From Bacteroidota bacterium (lineage in GTDB: Bacteria; Bacteroidota; Bacteroidia; B-17B0; Aurantibacillaceae): DNA of 64,000 nt. Positions 1 to 8,556 of the stretch are shown here, one piece after another. The first letter of the stretch is position 1. Each line of letters begins with the position of its first letter. The position numbers and the translations under genes were made by a program. The DNA is taken from contig JAFDXR010000005.1 in assembly GCA_018267825.1 (NCBI GenBank), forward strand, positions 286,365-350,364, in the 5' to 3' direction. Below the pieces are notes generated by a model. The model was given only the letters and a program-made list of their open reading frames with translations. It did not search any database and was not told the origin of the DNA.

Positions 1-817
1 TACCGGCGTTGGCACCACCGCCACCACCACAGTTATTGGCATTACCACCGCCACCGCCATTAGCCGGTGCACCTTTACATTGCTTGCCAAGGGTATCGAT
101 TGCAAGCGCGTTGTTTAAACGGTCGCTTCCGATTCCTTCTCCTTTTTCTGCCCCGTCATTCGGGTTTTTGGTTGCAAAGTTTCCGTTACCTGTACCCCCA
201 TTCCCAACAGCTACACCCCCCCGGAAACCGAGCCCGTTGGCATTGATCGTACCTCCTGAATTTACCACGGTATTACCATCGACCTCAGCACTAAGAATAC
301 CACCTATTGTACCATTCCAGGTATCGGTTGTAAGTACACCTCCACTATTAACGGTAAGACTGTTATAGCGTGGAACACGTACTACCTCTACTTTTCCGGC
401 AGCGCTGTATGAATATTTCAAACCGCATACCAACTCAATTTGTGTAGAAGATATCACCGATTTTACTTCGGCAAACTCGTAATTGCCGCAGCTTCCATAA
501 GAATAAATATTACCGTATGTACTGTCCGGAGCCCATACAGGAACAGGACTGAGTTTCATGAGTGCGCCCTGCATCTGGATTACCATAACGAGATCGCCCG
601 CCGCCAGGTTTCCGGAGAATCTGGCATTTGCGTTCAGCGAACTGGCTGCCACAGTAATCGTATTGGTACCGGCAGCGGCGTCTGCTGTTAATGATGTAAA
701 TTCATTGATTTTGGTATTGGCGGCACTAACCACTTTAGCACCATCTTTTCCTTTTTGGGCGAAGGTCTGAAACCCAAAAGCTATGCAAATAAACAGGATG
801 TATAATCTGGTTGTCAT
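1..817 (-). CDS. Glycine-rich secreted surface protein, N-terminal part (runs off left edge)
   Basis: The minus strand is open from an ATG at 817 to the window edge, giving about 272 codons with no stop, so the 3' part lies outside. The first 21 residues form a clear Sec signal peptide (hydrophobic core, then QTFAQ). The next part is Ala/Thr-rich and contains GDLVMVIQMQGA, followed by a segment rich in NSGG and NG turns. The last visible residues are very Gly/Asn-rich (GGGGGNANNCGGGGGANAG). This layout is typical of large adhesin-like exported proteins of Bacteroidota, which often end in a T9SS sorting domain; that end is not visible here. Export is well supported; adhesion is inference. Confidence 0.75.
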   Translation of the reverse strand, partial: MTTRLYILFICIAFGFQTFAQKGKDGAKVVSAANTKINEFTSLTADAAAGTNTITVAASSLNANARFSGNLAAGDLVMVIQMQGALMKLSPVPVWAPDSTYGNIYSYGSCGNYEFAEVKSVISSTQIELVCGLKYSYSAAGKVEVVRVPRYNSLTVNSGGVLTTDTWNGTIGGILSAEVDGNTVVNSGGTINANGLGFRGGVAVGNGGTGNGNFATKNPNDGAEKGEGIGSDRLNNALAIDTLGKQCKGAPANGGGGGNANNCGGGGGANAG

Positions 818-857
818 GATCGTTTATTTTTTTCACCTCGATACTTCGGGAGGCTAC

Positions 858-865
858 CAAATATA
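858..865 (-). promoter_or_regulatory. Bacteroidota -7 promoter element for the glycine-rich protein
   Basis: On the minus strand the octamer reads TATATTTG, an exact match to TAnnTTTG, about 41 bases upstream of the ATG at 817. I see no good TTTG -33 box at the usual spacing. Confidence 0.45.
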
Positions 866-880
866 AACAAATTCAATCCA

Positions 881-2140
881 TTATTTAATTTCATTGAGTA
901 AAACACCTATGTACTCTGAGTAATTCCAGGGCTCGTTCTGATACAGACATCCATCAAAACTGAAGATGAATTTTAAATTCAGGATGGAAAACAGCGCCAA
1001 TATTACCAATGACCACTTCAGTTTTTGGCGTGAGAACCAGCAAACCGGAATGAAGAGCAAAGGCACAATATCGTTTATGGCGCGGTGACCAAAACCACAT
1101 CCGAGTGAAGTGCTCCACCAACTGCTGTATATAAGTATATATACGCAAATGCCTACAAAAACAGGTACCCGCAGTGCATGACGCTGGCCTGCATACAATA
1201 CCAGGATGAACAATAAAGCCGGGTAATAAATGAAGAGACCATTATTTGAGGAAAACAGTAATTCTAACAGGTGCTGCCCGGAAAATGAGGTGAATCCTTC
1301 ATTTTTGTAGGGCTGTACAAACATATTTCCAAAAGCATAACGATAATATAACAGTTGCGGCAAAACGATAAGCACACCGGAAATCAATGCCATCAGGAAC
1401 CAGCGTGTTTTCATCCATTGCCTGATAGCAGCCTGTGTTTCTTTGGGCAATACAAAAATTGAAAAAGGAAGAAAGACCAGGACAAAAACCGCATCAATGG
1501 GCCGTATGATGACATAGAGAGCTGCCCATAAAAGCATAAAGAAAAGATGACGTGCATGTCGTGTACCAAGCCATGTATCTGCCTGGTATATAATGGCTGC
1601 AAGCACACAAAATGAATAGATGTGTGACATGCCTCCCTCGAAAATACCGTAATAAAAAATACCGGTACAGCAGATCATAAAGGCCAGCAGAAGCGCAGAC
1701 ACAGATAATGACAGACGCCGGCTGAAAAACAGAAACATAAAATACATGCCAAGCGTGAGGTAAAAGCAGCCGGCTATATCAACCGACCGGAGATAGGGTT
1801 CGGAGTAGCCTGTTTTATCGGCAGCAAAGGCATGTGCCGTAAACCAGAAAGGACTTTGCAGAAGTGCCACACCATAGGGATATTTGGTTATGATGGTTTG
1901 CCGCGTCGTATCAAAATAAAATCCGTTGCCTGTGAGTGAGTCTGCATGGGCTAAGAAGCGTGATGCATCGAGTTTATAGATAAAGGTTGCCGGGAGATAA
2001 ACATTATATCCTGCTTTATCGGCCCAGAGCTCTGCATGGTAGGTAAAAGGTTTTGCATGACTGTGGCGGTTTAACGACAAAAACACAAAAAGGCCGAATA
2101 GGATCAGGAAGACCAATCGTATTTTGAGTTTGGAAGGCAT
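881..2140 (-). CDS. Multi-spanning membrane protein, probable GT-C-type glycosyltransferase
   Basis: 419 residues, mostly hydrophobic, with about ten predicted membrane segments. An N-terminal membrane anchor is followed by a loop (about residues 25-95) containing an acidic/aromatic stretch (ELWADKAGYNVYLPATF) and then repeated helices. The layout and the early loop resemble GT-C glycosyltransferases that use polyprenyl-linked sugars at the periplasmic face, but I see no decisive catalytic motif. I chose the ATG at 2140 because a longer in-frame start at 2200 would place translation inside the terminator hairpin at 2162-2195. Function is inference. Confidence 0.65.
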   Translation of the reverse strand: MPSKLKIRLVFLILFGLFVFLSLNRHSHAKPFTYHAELWADKAGYNVYLPATFIYKLDASRFLAHADSLTGNGFYFDTTRQTIITKYPYGVALLQSPFWFTAHAFAADKTGYSEPYLRSVDIAGCFYLTLGMYFMFLFFSRRLSLSVSALLLAFMICCTGIFYYGIFEGGMSHIYSFCVLAAIIYQADTWLGTRHARHLFFMLLWAALYVIIRPIDAVFVLVFLPFSIFVLPKETQAAIRQWMKTRWFLMALISGVLIVLPQLLYYRYAFGNMFVQPYKNEGFTSFSGQHLLELLFSSNNGLFIYYPALLFILVLYAGQRHALRVPVFVGICVYILIYSSWWSTSLGCGFGHRAINDIVPLLFIPVCWFSRQKLKWSLVILALFSILNLKFIFSFDGCLYQNEPWNYSEYIGVLLNEIK

Positions 2141-2161
2141 GCTTTGGAAAATTACACATAA

Positions 2162-2195
2162 AAAAAATCCCCTCAAATGCTTGAGAGGATTTTTA
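2162..2195 (-). terminator. Rho-independent terminator downstream of the 145-residue gene
   Basis: Read on the minus strand, the hairpin AAATCCTCTCAA / TTGAGGGGATTT has a four-base loop and is followed by a run of T. It lies 50-85 bases after the stop of the gene at 2246-2683 and just before the ATG at 2140. Confidence 0.75.
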
Positions 2196-2245
2196 AGCAA
2201 CTTAAAGTTTAACCCTTAATTATAACCCTTACAGCTGCCGTATTT

Positions 2246-2683
2246 TTAGTTGAGCTTGAACGGAGGAATTTTTCCTTCTTTCATCAACTGAACACTTTTT
2301 TTCTTATGGTCTTCAAAGCTACCAAATGCCAGGGCATCCAGCATCTCTTCGCGTGTCATATTTGGATTACCAAATTGTTTACGAATATCGTTTGAGCAAC
2401 GGTCCACGTATTTTTCAAATTTTGATGGCGCCCAAAGGTATTCCTTCTTCACGGTTTCTTTCTCAAGCTTGAACTCCTCAGGCAAGCCACCTTCGATTTT
2501 TGATTTGATCTCCAATCCCTCGTACGACTTCGGCAATTGGCGGTTATCAAATAAAAATGGTTTTGAAATCATGATCACATGTTTCTTACGTTTTGGGTCG
2601 ATCATGGACAGGCCCTCAATACGCAGACCTTTTTTCTTAAGTCCACCATATTTACTTTCAAAACTCTTTAGTATCTCGAACAT
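2246..2683 (-). CDS. Unrecognised soluble protein, 145 residues
   Basis: No signal peptide or membrane segment. The protein is Lys-rich with a basic N-terminal third (KYGGLKKKGLRIEGL, DPKRKKH) and an amphipathic C-terminal helical part. I do not recognise the family. It is a single gene: its own terminator follows, and the minus-strand octamer GAACTTTG at 2703-2710 is one base off the -7 consensus, about 20 bases upstream of the ATG. Highly charged composition suggests a cytoplasmic protein, possibly nucleic-acid associated, but that is a guess. Confidence 0.6.
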   Translation of the reverse strand: MFEILKSFESKYGGLKKKGLRIEGLSMIDPKRKKHVIMISKPFLFDNRQLPKSYEGLEIKSKIEGGLPEEFKLEKETVKKEYLWAPSKFEKYVDRCSNDIRKQFGNPNMTREEMLDALAFGSFEDHKKKSVQLMKEGKIPPFKLN

Positions 2684-2791
2684 GGCTATTAGAATTTATT
2701 AACAAAGTTCGGAATTAAATTGTTAATAAAGTAGCTTTTTAGACGAACCCGTCCTTTTATCGTCCAAAATTTTGTTGAAAATCAGTTCATT

Positions 2792-2808
2792 ACCGGTTAA
2801 AAACCGGT
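2792..2808. repeat. Short perfect inverted repeat between two minus-strand genes
   Basis: ACCGGTT and AACCGGT flank a three-base AAA spacer. It lies in the 198-base gap between the genes at 2246-2683 and 2882-5455, which otherwise shows nothing. It has no T tract, so it is not a convincing terminator. It could be an operator half-site pair or chance. Confidence 0.3.
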
Positions 2809-2881
2809 TGATGGACGGAGGAAAGCAATTTCAAATTGCTGAAAATCAAGACCTTAATAATTAAAACCAGCCCTGTTAGAA

Positions 2882-5455
2882 CTATTTAGTACACTTTACC
2901 AAATTATTATCTATAAGTAAAAGATAGTTTTTGTTATCGTTAAACAGGTCGTACGACATCACATGGCGGGAACATCCGGATAAAGACCGGATCCGCTTTC
3001 CATCAGCCAGGAGTACATCCACTTTATTACCCGCCCGGTCGAATGCCAGCACCTGTTTCCCTCCCGCAGCCTCAACCTGGCAAAGCACCTGGTCGTATAC
3101 CGCTGAACTGCTGAAACCCTCTCCCAGTTTAGACCCGAACAGATCATATATATAAATACCTCCTTCGCCGTAGAGCACCAGGTCAACCTGTTTATCTTCA
3201 TTCACGGCGAAATACGACGCATTGAAATCATGTATGTCGTTATCCAGTTTGATGATCTCTTTTTTATCCTCAAAATTGATTTTGCAAAGACTGTTATCCT
3301 GATTATTGATGTATATAATGCGGGTTGACTGTATGCTCTTTCCGGCTTCAACATAAAAGGATTTGAGGTGCGCTGCCACCTTGTTGGTCAATCCGACGCG
3401 GCCATCGCCCTTACGACTGAATACATAGATCTTACCGGCTTCATCGGCTGTCACAAGGTAATCGCTGCCGGCTACTTTAATGTACTGCACCGGGAGGCTC
3501 ACCACATCCTCTGTTCGTACCGGCACAAAACCCTCGGTCCTGATTCCGTACATAGAGTAGTTATAAATTTTGTGGTCGGCACACGATACAAACACGCGGT
3601 AGTCTTTATTCTGATCGTAATCAAAAAGACTAATGGCTCCCGTGATTTTTGCCGGTAAACGAACCGGGTATCCCTGCACATAGTTCCCATTGCGGTCGAT
3701 CAGGTGCAGGTAATTATCGGTATTGAAAAAGATCTGAAATTTATTATTTCTGAAAATATCGACTGTGTAGATGGCAGACCTGATCGGCTCATTTATTCTT
3801 TTCTTCCATATCACGGAACCGGTAGCCGTGCATAAATACAGGCTTTGCTGTTCATCCTGGAAAACCAGTTCGTTTTCTCCTGTGCTGTGATTTTTAAAAG
3901 GATATACCGGTGTCTGGATAGTTGTATCGGCTTTAAGTGTCCACAGGTAAGATCCATTACTGTCAAAGGTTTCAGCCTGCCTGTATTGAATATTGATCCG
4001 CGTTACGAATTCGTTTTTGGCATTGGTCGCTGTGAGGCAGATGTGAGAAATCTGTTCTTGTTTTCGCCTAAAATCTTCCCATACGATCAATCCTTTCTGC
4101 TTATACACTTTCATCAGCGAAGGGTTTTCGTAGTATATAAAGTTACTTTGCTGCATCAGGTTCTGGCTGGCAAACTGCATGAATTCAGCGTTTGTAAACA
4201 ACAGATCGCCGGCCAGGTAGGTATCGAGATAGTCCATGGCATCGGTTACGGATTCAAACACGAACAAATGATCGTCCATCACACACCAGACTTCGCCTTT
4301 TCCAAGCAACCTGTTAAAAACAGGCCTAACCTTCACCATCGGAACCATGCGTGGGTGTTTTAATACGCTGTCGCCAAGGATCTGCAACATAGCGTGGACC
4401 TGACTTGTATCGATCAGGCTGTACACCTTCATGTGTGCCAGTCGACTGTTATGATTGCTGTAATTCACACTGGTGATCTGCCCGCCCAGGTTAGCCGTAA
4501 ATTCTTTTTCTATGTTATAAAGCGCACTATCGTTGAGTTGCTTCCATTGTTTTTCTGAAACCGGGTCAGCCTCTTCTTTCAGAAGCTGCGCGGTATTTTT
4601 GACAATGCTCACACTAAAGCTTACGGTTGCCTTTGGCAGCAGATCTATACAGTCTATGGAACCGGCAGGCTCATGATACAGGGTTTGCCAGGCCGAAGAA
4701 GCCAGGGGTTTCACATAACCGGTAAGGTTCATGGTATTGGGGGCGGTTTGTACATTGAACATGCTCTCCCCGTTTATGAGTTCGTGGTTGAACAGGGGTT
4801 GCTCATGGGTGAAGTATATATTAAAAAAATCGTCGTTATCGAGCACCTTCAGGGCATTATAGCTGCTGTCGACAGCCATGCTCTGCTTCGTTTCAATGGC
4901 TATGGCATCACTCAGCAGCGACACATCCGAACTGATCATGATAATTTCTTCATGCAATGTGATATACCAGTCCTGCCCCGGAGAAACAGGTGCCACATAG
5001 ACTCCGGAAGTTACATTCTTTGCGGGTTTCAATTGCTTTGCAAGGTAATCAGAGATCATGGCTACATCGCCGCGTTCCTTAAGACCGAAGACGATGAGAT
5101 TCCCTATGTTTTTGCCCCGTTTGTAAAAAGCATCGTACATCGCATTATCTTCCAGCAGCGGGCTTACATTATCGTCGAAACCCGGCAGCGACTCAAAATA
5201 ATGAAGGGCGGCTTCTGTGGATTTAATGACGGTTGAGGAATCCAGAGCCTTCCAGATCAGGTTCTGGCGGGTCAGTTTATTGGATAGTTCTTTGAAGCTA
5301 TTGGTTTGTATAACGCAAAAGGCGCCTGCGGGAAGATGTGCTACAGGATCGGACGTGGGTTTTTTATTATTCCTGATATGAATATATCCCCACACGCCGG
5401 CAACAACAGCCGCAGCGATAAACAGCCAGAAACCTATAAGCCGGAGTTTAGACAA
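2882..5455 (-). CDS. Membrane-anchored protein with C-terminal beta-propeller-like region
   Basis: 857 residues. Residues 1-25 form one N-terminal membrane helix, placing the rest in the periplasm. The first half (about 40-450) begins PVAHLPAGAFCVIQTNS, a layout like DUF3352-type proteins. The second half contains repeated blade-like strands such as GSYLWTLKADTTIQTPVYPF and GSVIWKKRINEPIRSAIYTV, resembling PQQ/WD-type propellers, with DRNGNYVQGYPVRL typical of FG-GAP-like propellers. No in-frame ATG fits the N-terminus; the start appears to be TTG at 5455. Role unknown; it sits directly upstream of rnhB in the same direction (84-base gap). Confidence 0.7.
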   Translation of the reverse strand: MSKLRLIGFWLFIAAAVVAGVWGYIHIRNNKKPTSDPVAHLPAGAFCVIQTNSFKELSNKLTRQNLIWKALDSSTVIKSTEAALHYFESLPGFDDNVSPLLEDNAMYDAFYKRGKNIGNLIVFGLKERGDVAMISDYLAKQLKPAKNVTSGVYVAPVSPGQDWYITLHEEIIMISSDVSLLSDAIAIETKQSMAVDSSYNALKVLDNDDFFNIYFTHEQPLFNHELINGESMFNVQTAPNTMNLTGYVKPLASSAWQTLYHEPAGSIDCIDLLPKATVSFSVSIVKNTAQLLKEEADPVSEKQWKQLNDSALYNIEKEFTANLGGQITSVNYSNHNSRLAHMKVYSLIDTSQVHAMLQILGDSVLKHPRMVPMVKVRPVFNRLLGKGEVWCVMDDHLFVFESVTDAMDYLDTYLAGDLLFTNAEFMQFASQNLMQQSNFIYYENPSLMKVYKQKGLIVWEDFRRKQEQISHICLTATNAKNEFVTRINIQYRQAETFDSNGSYLWTLKADTTIQTPVYPFKNHSTGENELVFQDEQQSLYLCTATGSVIWKKRINEPIRSAIYTVDIFRNNKFQIFFNTDNYLHLIDRNGNYVQGYPVRLPAKITGAISLFDYDQNKDYRVFVSCADHKIYNYSMYGIRTEGFVPVRTEDVVSLPVQYIKVAGSDYLVTADEAGKIYVFSRKGDGRVGLTNKVAAHLKSFYVEAGKSIQSTRIIYINNQDNSLCKINFEDKKEIIKLDNDIHDFNASYFAVNEDKQVDLVLYGEGGIYIYDLFGSKLGEGFSSSAVYDQVLCQVEAAGGKQVLAFDRAGNKVDVLLADGKRIRSLSGCSRHVMSYDLFNDNKNYLLLIDNNLVKCTK

Positions 5456-5539
5456 AGCAGTATAAATGTAGGCCTATATACGGCTGACGAATATCAGCGA
5501 AGGGCTATTTTATTAATAAGGGATTGTGAATTGAATTGC

Positions 5540-6139
5540 TCAGAACTCCAGTTCCAGTTGTGACGGCAGGAGCTGAAAAGTCATGCGATGCAGTGGTGTG
5601 GGTCCGAACTCACGGATGGCATCCCGGTGTTTCTTTGTAGGATAGCCCATATTCTGCTCCCACAGGTAATGCGGATACATGACTGCAGCCTGCTTCATAA
5701 AATCATCACGGTATGTTTTGGCCAGGATGCTTGCAGCAGCAATACTCAGGTATTTACCATCCCCTTTGATGATGCAATGATGCGGAATATCTTTGTATTT
5801 TTTAAACCTGTTACCATCAATAAGCAATTGCTCCGGTCTCTGGGCCAGCTGATCGAGGGCGCGGTGCATGCCCAGGAATGAGGCATTCAGAATATTGATC
5901 TCATCGATTTCTGTATTCGATACTTCGGCCACAGCCCAGGCGATGGCATCTTTTTCAACAACCTCACGGAGATCGTAGCGTTGCTTCTCGCTTAGTTTTT
6001 TGCTGTCATCGAGGAGCTTATTCCTGTAATTCTTAGGCAATATAACAGCAGCCGCGAACACAGGGCCGGCCAGGCAGCCCCGCCCTGCTTCATCGCAGCC
6101 GGCTTCTGTTAAATGTTTATCGAGGTAGGATTTAAGCAC
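5540..6139 (-). CDS. rnhB: Ribonuclease HII
   Basis: Removes RNA from RNA-DNA hybrids and single ribonucleotides from DNA, in the cytoplasm. The 199-residue length is normal. The family signature [14 protein letters not shown] at residues 14-27 supplies Asp16 and Glu17. The other metal-binding acidic residues are in LLIDGN (Asp108) and in KTYRDD (Asp145). The stop is 8 bases upstream of the next minus-strand unit boundary: the peroxiredoxin gene lies immediately upstream, so the two are probably co-transcribed. Confidence 0.96.
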   Translation of the reverse strand: MLKSYLDKHLTEAGCDEAGRGCLAGPVFAAAVILPKNYRNKLLDDSKKLSEKQRYDLREVVEKDAIAWAVAEVSNTEIDEINILNASFLGMHRALDQLAQRPEQLLIDGNRFKKYKDIPHHCIIKGDGKYLSIAAASILAKTYRDDFMKQAAVMYPHYLWEQNMGYPTKKHRDAIREFGPTPLHRMTFQLLPSQLELEF

Positions 6140-6146
6140 CCGGCGC

Positions 6147-6617
6147 TTAGTTCAGTTTTTCGAGACAGGCCTTGATCGCGGCGAAATTTGGTTGCTCGCC
6201 CGCGTTCTCAAGTACTTCGGCCAGTTGCACAATGCCGTTTTTATCGATCACAAAGGCACTGCGTTTTGATACGCCATGCATGCCGAAACCGAATGTTTCA
6301 TATAAAGACCCGTAATTGCGTGATGCTTCTTTATTGAAATCCGACAATAAGTCGAAGTTGTAGTTTTGCGACTCTTTGAATTTACCCAGTGTAAAGAGTG
6401 AATCAACCGATATACCCAGTACTACGGCATTGAGTGAATTATACATGGCGTAGTTATCGCGGATGGAGCACAGTTCTGCCGTGCACACGCTGGTAAAGGC
6501 CAGCGGGAAAAACAGAATCACTACGTTTTTACCTTTATAGTCGGAAAGTGCGATTTCTTTTTTTTCCGTATTGAATAATTTGAATTCAGGGGCTGTTTGT
6601 CCGATCTGTAGTGCCAT
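6147..6617 (-). CDS. Thioredoxin-fold peroxiredoxin (AhpE/AhpC-TSA type)
   Basis: Reduces hydroperoxides using an active-site cysteine. The motif PLAFTSVC at residues 38-45 fits the peroxiredoxin PxxxTxxC signature, with Cys45 as peroxidatic cysteine. Cys50 in TAELC and Cys150 near the C-terminus are candidate resolving cysteines. At 156 residues with no signal peptide it is cytoplasmic. It is divergent from the AhpC-type gene at 6734 and precedes rnhB by 7 bases. The 1-Cys/atypical 2-Cys subclass cannot be settled by eye. Confidence 0.93.
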   Translation of the reverse strand: MALQIGQTAPEFKLFNTEKKEIALSDYKGKNVVILFFPLAFTSVCTAELCSIRDNYAMYNSLNAVVLGISVDSLFTLGKFKESQNYNFDLLSDFNKEASRNYGSLYETFGFGMHGVSKRSAFVIDKNGIVQLAEVLENAGEQPNFAAIKACLEKLN

Positions 6618-6678
6618 GGTGTTTTTATGTTTGTTAACGGTTTTTTAATTAAACACCCAAAATAAATATGGGTTTAAA

Positions 6679-6699
6679 CAAAGTTATGTTATAATTTTG
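6679..6699. promoter_or_regulatory. Back-to-back -7 elements between two peroxiredoxin genes
   Basis: TAACTTTG on the minus strand (6679-6686) and TAATTTTG on the plus strand (6692-6699) both match TAnnTTTG exactly. They lie in the 116-base divergent gap and face the two peroxiredoxin genes, so the region reads as a compact bidirectional promoter. Clear -33 TTTG boxes are not seen at ideal spacing on either side. Confidence 0.5.
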
Positions 6700-6733
6700 T
6701 AGGCTCATTGTAAAACCATAAAAAAATATAAAT

Positions 6734-7363
6734 ATGCCATTAGTAGGAAAAAAAGCACCGTCGTTTAAAGCAGCAGCTGTCATTAACGGCGAAGAGATCG
6801 TTGAGAACTTTTCATTGGATCAGTATCTTGGTAAAAAATATGTTATTTTCTTTTTTTACCCGAAAGATTTCACATTTGTATGTCCAACCGAATTACACGC
6901 TTTCCAGGAAAAACTGGCTGAGTTTGAAAGCCGCGGTTGCGCTGTCGTAGCCTGCAGCACAGACACTGAACAAAGTCACTGGGGTTGGTTACAGGTAGAC
7001 AAAAAGAATGGTGGTATTAAAGGTATCACCTACCCGATTGTTGCCGATACCACAAAAACCATTTCATTAAACTTCGATACACTTTCAGGTGATTACGATG
7101 TGGATGAAAACGGCAACCTGGTTGCTACAGGCCCTATGATCGCGTTCCGTGGTTTATTTCTGATCGACAAAGCCGGTATGGTTCGCCACGCCCTGATCAA
7201 CGACCTGCCATTGGGCCGTAATGTAGATGAGGCTATCCGCGTTCTGGATGCTTTACAATTCAACGAAGAAAAAGGAGAGGTTTGCCCTGCCAACTGGAGC
7301 AAAGGTAAAGACGGTATGAAAGCCGATCATAAAGGTGTTGCTTCTTATTTAGCAGCACACTAA
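6734..7363 (+). CDS. ahpC: 2-Cys peroxiredoxin, AhpC/Prx1 type
   Basis: Reduces hydrogen peroxide and alkyl hydroperoxides. 209 residues. The motif DFTFVCPTE around Cys50 is the classic typical 2-Cys peroxidatic site, and GEVCPANW near residue 184 supplies the resolving cysteine with the family VCP motif. No signal peptide, so cytoplasmic. No AhpF neighbour is seen, so electrons presumably come from a thioredoxin system encoded elsewhere. It has its own promoter element upstream and a strong terminator downstream, so it is monocistronic. Confidence 0.95.
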   Translation: MPLVGKKAPSFKAAAVINGEEIVENFSLDQYLGKKYVIFFFYPKDFTFVCPTELHAFQEKLAEFESRGCAVVACSTDTEQSHWGWLQVDKKNGGIKGITYPIVADTTKTISLNFDTLSGDYDVDENGNLVATGPMIAFRGLFLIDKAGMVRHALINDLPLGRNVDEAIRVLDALQFNEEKGEVCPANWSKGKDGMKADHKGVASYLAAH

Positions 7364-7383
7364 GCTATACTTTAAATCTGCGC

Positions 7384-7413
7384 AAAAGGCCCTGCATGTG
7401 CAGGGCCTTTTTT
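7384..7413 (+). terminator. Strong rho-independent terminator after ahpC
   Basis: A 13-bp perfect stem (AAAAGGCCCTGCA / TGCAGGGCCTTTT) is followed by a T-rich tail, 20 bases after the stop codon. Confidence 0.9.
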
Positions 7414-7481
7414 ATTTGCCTTGTCATTACGGGCCTGTCGGTAAAACCCTAAATGAGTTGTCGCCACAGGATCGACATAAT

Positions 7482-7544
7482 ATCTATTGCTTGAACGCAG
7501 ATGGCGCAGATCTTTATGATTTACGCAGATAAAAAACAATAGAT
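7482..7544. repeat. 63-bp element: CGCAGAT triplet repeats inside 8-bp inverted ends
   Basis: ATCTATTG at 7482-7489 and CAATAGAT at 7537-7544 are perfect inverted ends. Between them CGCAGAT occurs three times (7496, 7505, 7524). The element lies in the gap between the ahpC terminator and the GldN-like gene and has no coding sense. The build suggests a dispersed non-coding repeat or MITE-like sequence. Only one copy is in this window. Confidence 0.5.
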
Positions 7545-7581
7545 TAAAGATGAGCAGACTCAGACAAACCACATCAGAGAT

Positions 7582-8427
7582 TCAATGTTCAAACTGATCG
7601 AAATCCTTACTTAAAAGTTCGCGGATGGTTTTATCACTTTCGTATTCGATGGTTTTGCCTTTGGAGTAATCATTCACCGAACGATTGAATACATTTGTTT
7701 TCTTCATAACATAAAATTCGAACTTCCGTTTCAGAAATAATTTATCATAGGTCAGTGAATCTTTCGGATCGGTAAGTGGTACCTGGTAAGACGAGAGCAG
7801 GTTACGGCATTCATTGTAATACAGGTAAAACAAGGGTTTTTCTTTTTGCTGCTTGTCGTCGAAAAAAATCGGGGCAATACAAACGATCCGCTTATCGGCC
7901 TTTGCCCAGTGGGAGTCGAAGTACCAGTCTTCGCACACAATATAGCCCGAGAGACTGGCGCTGCTGATGTCTTCATCGCGCACCTTCTCCGTTTTGGTTT
8001 CGTTGCCCTCCGAATCGAAAACAGTCTCCGTAATGGTATCGTGTACCCTCATCATCGACAATACTTCTTTTTTGGGGATCAGGTTTGCCTGGGCTGAGCT
8101 GAAATTATCGGAGCGAAACGCATTGATCTTCCCGGTTTTAAGTCCGAATCTGAGAATTTCCCACAGATCGAACTGGCATGTTTTGGGTTGATTATAATTC
8201 ATAAACTGATTTCCGGGGCTCTTCAGATCAATGATTCTCCAGATCCGTTGTGAGATCATGCCTTCGGGGCGAGTGAGCGTATCGAGCTTCTCAGGCTCGT
8301 TATAAAAGGTTTTATAGCAGGTCGCCGCTGTTTTAGCGTAAGATCCGGGTTTGTCGACACCGGGAATGTTCTGTGCCGTCAGACAAAATCCTAAACTGAT
8401 AAATATGACTGCTGTTACATACTTCAT
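7582..8427 (-). CDS. GldN/PorN-like T9SS/gliding component (orphan)
   Basis: 281 residues with an 18-residue Sec signal peptide ending LTAQ. In known systems GldN/PorN forms the periplasmic ring with the GldK/PorK lipoprotein. Diagnostic stretches are SQRIWRIIDLKS (like WRxIDLxE of GldN), LRFGLKTGKINAFRSD, YIVCEDWYFDSHWAKADKR (GldN has IKGYWYFDK) and LFLKRKFEFYVMKKTNVFNR near the C-terminus. GldK, GldL and GldM are not next to it, and the usual GldN insert between the two halves is different, so it may be a second copy with its own role. Family call is firm; exact role is inference. Confidence 0.78.
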   Translation of the reverse strand: MKYVTAVIFISLGFCLTAQNIPGVDKPGSYAKTAATCYKTFYNEPEKLDTLTRPEGMISQRIWRIIDLKSPGNQFMNYNQPKTCQFDLWEILRFGLKTGKINAFRSDNFSSAQANLIPKKEVLSMMRVHDTITETVFDSEGNETKTEKVRDEDISSASLSGYIVCEDWYFDSHWAKADKRIVCIAPIFFDDKQQKEKPLFYLYYNECRNLLSSYQVPLTDPKDSLTYDKLFLKRKFEFYVMKKTNVFNRSVNDYSKGKTIEYESDKTIRELLSKDFDQFEH

Positions 8428-8528
8428 GACGGGGCCTGAAACTAAATTTAAGGATTTCCTATTGATTTCAAAACCAGGCTTTTTAGCCAGAATTATGAGG
8501 TATAATGAGGAACTTTCCGAAAAATGAC

Positions 8529-8536
8529 TATTTTTG
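8529..8536 (+). promoter_or_regulatory. -7 promoter element for the DUF5606 gene
   Basis: TATTTTTG matches TAnnTTTG exactly. It lies about 20 bases upstream of the ATG pair at 8554/8557 and inside a longer in-frame extension (ATG at 8524), which argues that the longer start is not used. Confidence 0.5.
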
Positions 8537-8556
8537 TTGCTCTAAATTTTAAAATG

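Noticed and set aside
3845..4363. Open frame of 172 codons opposite the propeller-like protein
   Set aside because: Shadow of the 857-residue gene; no start signal and atypical composition.
7372..7572. 66-codon minus-strand frame over the repeat element
   Set aside because: It spans the ahpC terminator and the CGCAGAT repeat, with no coding-like composition.
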